Positions 35,101 through 47,100 of a stretch of DNA of 64,000 nt are shown here, one piece after another. The DNA is from Monarcha castaneiventris obscurior (Eukaryota; Chordata; Aves; Passeriformes; Monarchidae). Where the stretch lies: NCBI GenBank assembly GCA_026261815.1, contig JAMPIT010000484.1, positions 9,460,501-9,524,500 on the forward strand, in the 5' to 3' direction. The first letter of the stretch is position 1, and each line of letters begins with the position of its first letter. A program made the position numbers and the translations under genes. Below the pieces are notes generated by a model, which had not been told where the DNA came from, ran no database searches, and was given only the letters and a program-made list of their open reading frames with translations.

Positions 35101-38100
35101 GAGACGCACCCTTTCATTGTAGATAATGGTTCCTTCCTCACATGCTGCTTTGTGGGTGCAGAGGTGCTGCTGGATGCACCAGTTACATCCCCAGAGACTG
35201 CTCACACACTTCTGGCACCTGGAAGAATGACAAAAAAGCAGCTGCTATGACAGGACAACCCAGAAAGGGACAGCCACCCTCCCTAAAACTACAGAAGAGA
35301 AAAAGCAGGTGCTCACGGTGCCGATTTCCTCAGCAGGGCCACTGCAGCACAGTCATAGAAAGAGAAGTCCACAGAAGCAATGAAGATGTCATGGAAACGC
35401 ACTACAAGCTTTATGGTGACATGATCTGAAATTAAAAATAAAAATTTCTTAGAAATGGAGTCCCTACAAGTTTGCCATACTGTTAGGAGACAGCATGCTG
35501 TAGGATAGACACTCTCAAACACTGAGACAGATTCCCTTCCATGCTTTTAGCACCTCAATCACTGCATTATCCTATGGACACTAAAAACAGGTTGGACAAG
35601 TTCATCAGGAGTAGTTTGTGACAGCTCTTGCCAACCCATGGGAAAGAAGCCTAGTCTGAAGATCTGTCCATCTTTATCTCTGTAATTCCACTGCCATCTC
35701 TGTATTACAGGAAGATGTAACATTGAGGCTCAAAGCTGATTGTCCTCTTTTGTCATTCAAAGGAAAACGAAACCCTTAGAGCTGCCAGTGCTTTTCACAT
35801 ACTGCCTTCACCTTGAGAGCTTTGTTCTATGACCAAACTAAGAAGTGAGTCAGGGAAGGGGTCTGTAAGACTTGTAATCCCACTTGCAATGACTGAAGGT
35901 TTATCTGCTTTAAAATCCAGGTCTCACATTAACTACAAGCCTCAGGATAGCCCTGTTCTCTTTGGGAAGAGACTGTCACTGTTTCCTGTAGACCAAATAG
36001 CTGCAGAGATGGTCAGAACTTACTGCAGCTGATAGCATCAGCCAGATGGAGATACTTTGCATATGACAGTACTAAATCAGCTAAATAATCTTGTCCCAGA
36101 CAAACGCCTCCAACCTTAGAGCTGGTTATTAGTTCTCCAAACAATGGGAACATACTGCATTCTCTGCTCAACCCCAGGAGATGCTGTTTCTCTAAGGCAG
36201 TTTGCTATAAAAGTAACAAGAACCATGTGCACTGTTCCTCTCAGAATGAGATTTCAGAGCTCCTCTTGCAAGCAATCTCTAGTCACAACAAAACAATTAA
36301 CATGTGAATCAGTCAGGCCCTATGCTGGATTCCTGATAGGATGGCAATATGCTAACAAAACAGTGATGAGGGGTGTATTGAAATGCAGGATGAGCAGAAA
36401 ATAAGGGTATGTCATATGCAGCTAGAGGCTGGAGTCACTGCAATACTGCCAACTCCTATCACTGTCATAGAGGTGATTGCATTTGGCAGTGGTGGAAGGG
36501 CTAACACCTCCCAGGATTTCAGGGTTATGACACCATATTTATAAATACTCCTTTCTCTAAAAAGGCCATTATTTCCCATGACTGCCAATAATGCTGTTTG
36601 ACAGTACAGAAGATGAGGTCGAGCACTTGCAAACTGAGAGCAAGAGTTTGTGCTACTAACTTGGAGCTCAACACCTACACATGATGGATGAGCTGGTATG
36701 CAACCTTTAAAACAAAGCTGGAAAAAGGCAAATATTTTCGTGAGCTGGGAAAAGTACTATAAGTAGGAATAGGAAAGTGTTGGTATCTAAGGCCCTAATG
36801 AGATCTTTCAGAAAACAATGTATGAATCTGGTTATCAGCTTCAAATTCAAATTCATCTTAGCAGAGTACAGAAGCCACACAGAGAAGGAACAGCAATGGA
36901 GTGAAGGAGATAGGAAGCCTGAGGAACAAGAATACACGAAGAAGAAGTTGGCACAGTTAAACAGCAAAACTCTGTGCTAGGAACACCTGGCCATAGTTCA
37001 CTGAGTGGGAGAAGCACTGTGGAAGCAAAAGGACAACACAAACAGATCAAACAGACAGAAACCACCCACAAGCAAATTTAGGCTACAGGACAGAAGCCAC
37101 TTGATAAGCCTCAGAGACACTATAAAAGTAATGTAGGTAAGGCATCTTGGAATAAAAGCAAGACTGACTTACAAAGGAGTTGATAAGAATATCTGAAGCT
37201 TGGAGTAATGAGAATTAGACTGTGGCTTTATCTACACTGATTTTTCACAACTGTGCTTAAATTCAGGCCCATACAACTAAACAGAGAAGCAAATCCTGCC
37301 CACGCTGTTCACAGTGGCAGTGCATGAAGCTCTCTTCCCTCTTTGCCTGACCACCCTGAATGGAGACCTGGTGGGTTTGTTCCAGACTAAAGCAGTGTGA
37401 AAGCCAGATATTAAAATACTGCAAATAATATTGAAAATGAAGGAGTTTGAGATTGAATGAGTGTGTTAGCTGAGTTCTGGTGTCATGTTATGTCCATGGA
37501 GATTGCTTCATACCTATTAGCCAGCTGCATACTTGCACAGAAAAATCTGTTCAGCCACTTAGATGAATTGTGTGGAACGTGTCCCAACTGGCACCTGCCT
37601 TTTATTTCAGATGAACAAGCTCTTTGAAGAGATCAGCTCATCAGAGCTCACCCACAGACAGGCTGGGTAAAATCCAATGCAAAGAAAAAAAAATTGAGAA
37701 CTTTCCAGGTTCTTTAGAGGGGCCAATCAGCAATACTCAGCTAGCTATTGCTCACAGGCTGTGTATCTTCTGAGGTTATACTGCATTACAGATTTGTTTT
37801 ATCTTTAAGGACCATGGGTCTCTTCTCGCCTTTCCTTACATGTACTTCCTTCTCCCACTACATGGATTTTGAGAAGGTTTGCATTTTGTTTGGTTTTAAT
37901 AATAAAGCAATATTTAAGAGAGTTCTCTCCCCAGGATTATGACAAAGCTGCCAAACCAGCCACCCCTCTAGACTGCATTTCAGATCACATTCAGATTTAC
38001 ATACAACCCTTCAAACAGGATCTCCTTTCCAACTATCTGAATTTGGCATTGGAATTTGGCAACAGCCCAAAATAGCACAGGATGTGTGTGACACAAGTAG

Positions 38101-41100
38101 AAAGCAAACAGATACTATGAGGAATGAAAGGAACACCTGCTGACAGTCCACATACATTTATGGCTGTTAATCCTGGCAATATGACGACCTACAACATACT
38201 TTCTCCCAACAATGTTATCAGAGCTATCATGCTTCATTTAAAGCATTTCACTAACCTGTTCCTGTTGGCAAAGCTGGTGCTTGGCTGGGATCTGGAGAAG
38301 GACACATGATTCCTGACTCTGTCAGAACTGCTGGGCTTTCGTAATCTTCGAAATAACATGAGTAAAACTCTTCCTCACGCAGAGAAGGTAAGTCCGAGAT
38401 GGCCAAGAAGATCTGCCAGTTCAATAACATCCAGTAAATAATTTGCCCTCATTTAATCTAATGTTTTCGTTCTGTTTTTTCAAAGGAAGAACCCCATAGA
38501 GTAGTTATGTATAAAACCACTCATTTTCCTATAATGTCTCCTAAGACTGACTGTTTTATTCATCATCTCTTGCCATTCCTGAACTGACCTTGGCATCCCT
38601 CCAGCAACTAACAACTTCCCCCTTTGCCCAAGCCTCTAGCAAAAGACAGGTTCTTGCCACCTCCTGACACAATGACAGACTTCAAATCACTCCAGCACCT
38701 TCTTAGCTGTTCCGCCAGCTATCACATGCCAGACAGGAGATGTAATTTTGGGCCACTCCTTTCAGGTCTTCCTGACACCAAATGACAGAAACACTGCAAG
38801 CACAGACATGGGCACCTCACAGATATTAAAACAAGGAGGGTCCCCATCCAAGTAGGCATCACATACTTCAGAATACCCAGTAACTCTTAGCAGGCAAGGA
38901 CATTTAGTTTTAGGGAAAACAAAGAAACAACCAAACAACTGAAATAACAGCTGGGCTGTACCAGGTGATAAGTCCCTCATGTGAGGCAGACAATGTGCCT
39001 GAAGGTTCAGTGTTTCAACACCCCAGTGAAAGCAACAGAAAGACTTGTGACTCCTCAGTTTGCAGAGGACTTTCTATAAGCTTGAGCATCATCAGAGGAT
39101 CACCACCACTCACATTTCTCTTTTCCTCTCTGCTGATATTGGCTGGAGTTAGTGACTGGACAGACAGACACTGCTGTGTAGAGTTAAAGCTCCAGAGCCA
39201 CTGCTCACTCAACCTGGACCGCAAGCACTCGGAGCGACGGCTGCACCTACAGGGAAACAACAGCAAGAAGCCCTGTGAGAGCCCTGGGCAGCAGTCTGTG
39301 TTTGGCTTCCAAGCAGACACTGGCTGTCTCAAGCCTTGCTAGAGTCTTGGGGAAGCTGCCACACAAGCCACTGAAGCCCCAGCCTCCCATCACCTTCAAT
39401 CACAGGATGAACTGTTGCGAAATTATAGATGGGTAGGCATTTTTTGGGCTTCAAGGGTCATGAACTAGTTCCTGTGACTTTCTCCAGGGGAGCAGAGCCA
39501 GCATGCAGACACACACACCGAAATAAACCATGTCTCATTAAGCACCATCAGTAGGGGAGCAAGAAGTGAAAGAGTGCTAAATAAGACACCAGAAGAGACA
39601 AGATAGTTTCTCTACACTTGAAATAAGGTTGAGCTGAAGTCAGACTAAAACCAGGCTGAAATCCAGTGAACAGAAGAATCATGAGTGGTGCCAAAGACCC
39701 AAAAAGCAATGGAAAGATGCCCCTGTGTGCAACTGCTATTGCTGCTGGCAGTGTTTTAGGGAGGCAGAGAGAGGAATGGTAAGTTAGAGCAAATATCCCA
39801 TAAAGGAACTAAACATAAACTAAATCCAGACACAGACATAAGGAAGAGGGTAAGCAGAGACAATCCCTAGGCACTGTCCCTCCAAAATCCTTACAGGTGA
39901 ACAGGGACCTATCTTACCGTCCCTGAAGGACACACCAGCCACAGTAGGGATCTTTCAATGCCAGACAGGACTCACAGTCCAAGGACAGGGAACATTCCAT
40001 TATGGGAACCTTTACCACCTGTCAGAGAAAGAAATGAAAAGTGGAAAACACAGCACACACAACATAGCCCCCGAGTCATCGGCTTTTTATGCCTAACTAG
40101 CAAGTTCCATCATCTCCAGGCTCGTAAAAACAACTTCTTGATCCTCAACTTATCCTCCCACAAAGACAAAAAAAAAAAGAACAAGTTTCCAGAGCCCTTC
40201 TGAATGGCCATTTCACATACTGGTGAAGGACATCTAAACATCGGGCTGTAGAGAGGCACTGAGGCAAGCAAACTGTATTGCTATTCATTGGTTATTCTAC
40301 AACACAGTTTGCAAGGAGGAAATTTTACTTAGTCATAAAACTGCATTTTAACAAAGTGAATTACAGAATAGCAGACTGAGTATCATCTGCTCTTTTGCTT
40401 TTCTGGATTCTATTATGTGAGATCATCTCTCCTGACACACAGGTGACTGAAGCTGGAGACAGCTACATCTGAGGCCTCTGAATCCATCTGCACTATTACA
40501 CAGCTCTAACTGGTGGAACTACTATTTTGACTGAAAGTAGACCATGAAGCTTTGATCAGTGTGGAACAAAACCTTTCTGCCATCTAGGGGTAAATTTTAC
40601 TTGCAAAATTCTTCTGCTTCAACTTACCATCCTTGCCGATTTCAGCCTCTTGCTCTCTTTAATCTGCTACTACACTTCAGCTACTACTGTCAGCTACTTT
40701 GAAATACCAACTTCTAATCCCAAACCTATTACTTTTGCTAAGTACATGATGTAATTTGCATCTTTTAATTGACAGAACAATTGCTGTTAAGGATATATTT
40801 CAGATTTCCCTAATCTTCTTCTGCTCACAGATTTCAACTCCTGCTTTGAAGTGTTAGAAATTTTACAAGTATCTCAAAGTGCACTGGGGGAGTGAAGGGA
40901 AGTAGTGGCTTTCCAGCATGCTCTCATTTTTTGTTTGTTCTTTCCTTCAGAGTAACTCAAGGACTGCCTTTCCTTTGCCAGGAGGATCCTTTTCTTTCCA
41001 GCTCAAGGAGCTGATATGAGTGGTGGTGTACAAATCTTCTCAAATAAAATATCCATAGCTGGATTTTCTACTCAGCAGACACCAACACCCCAAAAGCCTG

Positions 41101-44100
41101 AGGCACTGCAATGCCTCTTCTCCTCCAACTGCCTCTCGGCGCAAACAGAATTACAGAAAGCAGAGGTAAAGAGAAAGGTGCCTCACATGGTTCCTTCCAC
41201 AGCTTGACTGTGCAAGTTATATCCCTGATCAGAGAACACTTCTGCTATCCGAAGACATTTCCCACACATTTCTGCTTTTCATAGGTTACAGAAGAACAGC
41301 TTGATCTTTTAACTGATTAAGAACAGAAGTGCTACACTTTAATTACACGAAATCTCCCTTTTCTCTTTTTAATCTCCTGCAAAACCAAGACAGGTCACAT
41401 GTGAACCCAGAGGCTTTCTTCTGCTCAAATGGAGATGCACACTGTTGTCCAAACAGTTCCTGCTCAACACAGTGGAACCCAGGAATTTGTGGTCCTTTGT
41501 CTTCATGCTGGCAGAGAAGCCCTTTACAGCCTGCAATTCACATTCCTCCATCACTGCTGATACAGCCTGACAGACTTCAGAAAATGCACACGCAAACAAG
41601 CCATGGATTAGGGTAACAAGGCTTTCTCCATGCTTCCTCCAGCTTCTGGGAGAGGCCAGTCCCCATTCCTGTAAGCAGACTGGCAGGCAGCTGCTGCCCA
41701 GCACAGGCTTAGCCAGGTGCACTTTCCAGGCCTCCCCCGCTCCTGTCAGCAGCTTATCTGAATATCTAGTGCTTCAACTTCTCTGTGGAAGGGATTGTAT
41801 TGCTCTTACCATTGACTGGGTCATGACAAAGAGGTGCTCCTGCAACTGGTCGAACAGCAGGTCTCCACTCACCATGCTGTTCACCTGGATGGATACCGAA
41901 GCATAGGTGTGTGCTTCTCTCTGGGCTCCCAAGTACACCTGCAAGGGAGTCACAGATGTGAGCAGGCAAAGCACCACCACAGGAGCTGGGGGCACCCGTC
42001 CTACTACGGGAACAAGCTGGAACCACCGCTGTGTGCAAGGATTTTAACCTCCCACCAGAACCTCTGTAGAATGGCTTCAGCAACATGAAGCACATGCCCA
42101 GAAATACCTGTGCAAACCACATAGGATGCACCAGCCCTGCTGCTCGCTCAATGCAGATGTAACCAAAGGCAATGTGACCATGTTTGGGGCATCCACATTT
42201 TCCACAGGCAGCACAGTGTGAGAAGAGACCATCTGATAATAACGATGTTTACTAGGAACCCAAGTTCCCAAGGAAAAAGAAACACTGCCTTTTTCCCCTT
42301 CTACCTGAGCATCCCTGGTTAATTTATCCTCTTTGCTGCGTGTAGATCCTACCTTGTGCAGCCTCCCTCTGCTGTCTCCCAGAAAAGCAATGGTGTGGCC
42401 GTCTTCCACATTGACTGCCACAGCTGTCAGACGGGCTTCGGTTTTCTCCAGGAGCGGGGCTGCTTCCAAGGGTACCCGGCTGGCCATAGGGCTGGGAGTG
42501 TGGTCAGAGCCACAGGGGTAGGCATACAGGGTGTCCTTTTTGGGGGAGTGAAAAGAACAGGGAAATTGGTACCAAAAAAAATGAGTACAGAGAACATTAG
42601 CACATTCAACACTTCCCACCATCCCCTTCTACCCAAATTACCCAGCAGTGAATTCAGCTTTAACCCCCCTTAAGCTTTTTTTACTGAGAGCAAAACTACC
42701 CACATTTTAATAATTAGTTTAGGGATGTCAGCTGTTTGTACCCTCACAGAATCCTACAGACATTTCAGCCAGCTCATTCAGCATCGGTAATGAAATGCAT
42801 TGAAACTCTCTCAAGTTCTCCAAAAAACATTGCTGTTACACACTACTGTGATATTGCTTTGGGGAAGATTTATTTTATTTTTCTGAACAAAGCAAAAAGA
42901 TGAGAATTTCTGTTTCCAGTGCAAAGCCACCTCGTGACAAGTATCACCTCAAGCAATCTGCATGGTTTTGCTGAACCACCTACAAGTTAAATTCTAAGCC
43001 TGAAGTAGAACCCCAATGCATCAGGACATACATAAACACAGGGTGGGACACAATCTGCTCCAAAGAGCTTACTAACTGCACTTAGGAATCAAAGAGCACA
43101 TGTAAGAGTCACTGTTGCACACTGCTTCAATCCTTCCAAGTCTTGTGAGAGTTCTGAACATTAACTCCACTGCACTGTGCAGAAACAGTCATCCTTCTGT
43201 TCCAGTTAGTGCCCTCCCCGTGCCACCAAACCTTACTACATTCTAAAGAGGGACAATGAAAGCTGCCAACTTATTTACTATTTGTTATGTGTAGAGAAAA
43301 GATATCCCATTATAATTCATCTTTTTCCTAAGTAACAAACTCAGTCTTGTCCAGGACAGTTCCTCTGCTGCTTTTTATCTTTCTTGGTGCCTTGTTCTAT
43401 GTCCATTTCAATTTTACAGTATCCTTTTGGAGACAATGCAGGATTGTTCACCCAACAATTATTTTCTAAAACACCATTTTTTAATTGATCAGTGGCTTGT
43501 CTTCAAACTACGTGGCTTATGGAAATTCAAGATTTTCATCATGAAATCCCTTGTGGATAACGTCTTCACTCTCCTCTCCAGCCCCTTACTAATTACTCTG
43601 ACAAAGCTGTGTGTGGAGCAGCGCATTAACCATGCAGTCCATACTGACTCCAGCTCTCTCTTGCCTCGGGCAACGTGGGTCAATTTAGACTCCTTGTGAG
43701 CAGGGTTACATATCCTTCTGTCTGATGTCCGTGGCTTTGCACTTGGCAGCTCAGGCTGTGTGGTACCATCCAGCACCAGGCAATGGAGCTGCTCCCGTCA
43801 GAGATCCATGATAACAGCACATCGTGGCATTCCTCAGGCATCTGCTTATCTCTGCTCACTGATCCCATAGAAAACCTGGCCCTTTCTCACCTCTCCTCCC
43901 ATTTCTCTGTTTGGGTTTTTTTTTTTTTGCGTTTGTGTTGTTGTTGGTTTTATTTGGTTTTTAAATACTTGACTGCTTCCTGGAGAAACTAGAAGCAACC
44001 AGTAGCTTTTGATAAGGTCTGTGGAAATCCCACAGTAGAATATATTTAACTTGTTCAGCTCTGTTCATTTCTCAAATGCATTATCATCTTAGCAGGGAAG

Positions 44101-47100
44101 CAAGGCTTGACACAGCAGTTCCATTAACAAACCATGCCAGTTAGACTAGCATTGCTTTCAGTCCAATGCTTTACTGTTTTCCTTTCAAATACTAATCTAG
44201 TGATTTTTCTGCACACTTGGTGTAAGGCTCTGACTTAAAGTCTGAGGAGGTTATAGCTTCTAATGATTGCTAGTTTTTACCATCTCCTAAACTATCACTC
44301 ATTTTTAGTGACCCATATGTTTTTCTTACCACGTACGGTTTGATGTTTCAGCTTCTTCCAGTCATCTTGTAACTTAAAGATTTCTATTTCTCCAGCTCCC
44401 CAATTTCTGTAAGATTTATTAGGAAGTGGGCCACTGTCAAATTTCCATGCTCCAAAGCATTAAATGCTTATTTTGAATGGGATTCTAGCTATCTTTTGCA
44501 ACCTTTGTATAAGTTCATACAAATTCTGGAGCCTAATGACCTCACTACTGGCTGATTTTTCAAAGACTGCTTAAAAGAAGTCCACAGACAAGTCAGAAGT
44601 ATTTGTACTCCAGTTGTGCTCAGTACTGCTGTTGCCTATTTGTGATGCCAAGGGCAAGTCACACACAACATTTATCTACCATAAACTGACGTGACCTGTG
44701 CAGGCTCTCCCAGCACTGACACAGCCCAGCAGTGGCCCTGCAGGGGCTACCTGTATAAAGTACTTCTATAAATTTACATAGAACCTGTTTGAATTGCTTG
44801 CAGTGAATAACATCTTAGCAACGTTGCAGAAAATGCACTTGAGGGATCATCCAGTGTCTTAATGAAATGCAGCAGCTGCTGCTGTAAATTCTGGTTTCCT
44901 TTACCCGCACAGGTAGGAAACAACAGGACAAGCTATATCTATGCATTAAGAGGACTAAAAACAAAAGGATAAGGTACATGCCTTGAAAACCACACCCACA
45001 GAAGACACGTAGCCTTCCCAAGCTTTGTAGAAACATGTTTCATACTTCCAATTTATCAAGTCACTAAACAGCATCTACACAGCCTCCGCATCTCATGACT
45101 AATGAATCTCCAGGAAACTGAACAAATGAACTGGGTCTGAAATTCTTAAAAAAACAAGCTGGGGTTTTTTTCCCCAGTTGAAGAGATTGTATTGAACTGT
45201 AAAACTCAATCTTAGCCTCCCTTGATGGGCTGAAACCCAGAGGCAGAGCTAACTAAGGAAAAGGGCATACCTTACGCACTAGTTGGTTTGAAGGCAGAAA
45301 AAAGTGAAATTAATTAGCATTATCCTTCCATCCAGCACAAGCTGCCACCATTGAAAATGAGTTAAAACTGTTCCTGCATAAAATGTCCATTCACAGCTGC
45401 TTCACTCAGCCCTGACTGGAGCAGGCTAGAGTTGGCACAGACCCTTACATCATGTTAGATACAATTTGAACGACAACCACTACCATGTGCTGAATGGTGA
45501 AGGATCAGGTTTGTTAGGACATGTACATATCATTGGACATGCTTGTTAATAAGACACCACACTTTGGTCAGCCCACTCAAGCCAAACCATCCACCTGGGA
45601 CCCTGGGATCATGCACCATGAATCACAGACAGAGACTGCCTTTTTCTCCCACCCTGTGCACCCACTTCTCCATTGGATCAAATGGTATAAGGGTACTATA
45701 TATCATTTTGAATGAAGGATTTTTCTAATCTGCTCATACCTGTTTGACAGGTAACTCCCTTAAGGTGCCCTAAAAGTCAATTGTGGCAAGTCCTTCCCTG
45801 TGGCCTTTCAAAGGACATACGGGGCATGCCTAAGAAATAGAGTGAAAGCAGGACATCGAGCTGGGCAGTCACTTGCTTCCCAACTCTTACACACTCCTAC
45901 CTTACACTCATCCTGCTCCAAGTCTGCTCTTTACCCCTCTCCTCCCTTGTCCCACAACTACTCTACACTCAGCTTTAGCTACTGAAAGGAAAACCGTAAT
46001 TTTAAGACTGGTTTTGAACCACACACACCCAACCCCAGAAATTTCTAAAGCTCTGTGGTATCACTTTGCTCTTTGCAGCACCAGGCTGGGAAGAGGCAAT
46101 TATCTGGACAGCCTGTTCTGGAGAGGGAAGACACAAGACAACATGCTGCTCTGCTAAGGACCTGAAATACCCTTGGTGCCAACAGGCTGCTCATAGTCAT
46201 AGAGCCTCATTCCAGGACACTGCATCCAGGAGAGCGCTGCTGCCCTGCTTGTATCACTGTTCCTGATTTCGCAGCCAGTGTGGCTGCCAGACGGTGAGAA
46301 TTCAGGGTCACAGCCACTTTAGGTCACATTTTGATCCTGCAACATCCCATCACGCCTTTGTCACTGAACTTAAAGGATTAACACCTATCATAGCTCTGGA
46401 GAAAAACAGCCAGCTCAGGAAAAGGTCCTTCTTGGGCCCAAAATTCTGCAGGACTAAAGCAGTGTATAGGAAATTGGGATTTTCACTGAATCACAGAATT
46501 ATTAAGGCTGGAAGAAACTTCTGGAGATCATATAGTCCAAACCCCTCTGCCAAGGCAGGGTCACTCAAAACCTGTTACACAGGAAAACATCCAGGAGGGT
46601 TTTGAATGTCTCTTTGTTGACACTTGGTTTTGCTAACGTTCCTTTTCGTTCCTGAGTGCCCTCGCAGGAAGCTGTTGTGAGGTGCACCTCACTATAAGCA
46701 ACAGGGACCCAGCACACCCCTTAAATTCCCTTCCCAACACACAAGTGCATGTACACATGCTCCTCTCCTTCCCTGCAGTGCAGACCAGGAGATTACAAAG
46801 AACGACTTTAACTGCAGCTTCAATACTCTTGCCTTGCATTGCCACAAGACAGGCTTCAGGGTGAGGTCACACCAGATGCTCTTCCCACTGTCACACACAG
46901 TTCCTCTCCCTCTGCAAGGAATCTTGCCCATGTGGGACACAACAGACTGAGCCCAAAGGCTTTTAACCCAGATTTCAACATCCATCTGTGTAAGCAGGAT
47001 AACTTCAGGAACACAGAGCGACACAAGAACATGCTGCAGACTGCTCAAAAGTGCAAAGCCACTTACCGCTGGCAGCTGGACACAGTTGGAACTGACATCA

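Larger units (their letters stand above)
42536..47066 (-). other. PLXNB1: Intron between coding exons 1 and 2
   Basis: Holds the CR1 tail and the T run listed separately. The exon 1 frame stays open into it as far as 46692. Nothing else recognised. Confidence 0.85.

Noticed and set aside
35581..35640. Possible retroelement-like phrase GGTTGGACAAGTTCATCAGG
   Set aside because: Too short and too diverged to assign to CR1 or another family by eye.
36853..37071. Minus-strand frame with LPLSELWPG, resembling the plexin IPT phrase
   Set aside because: No in-phase splice sites. The true exon with this phrase is at 38256-38412.
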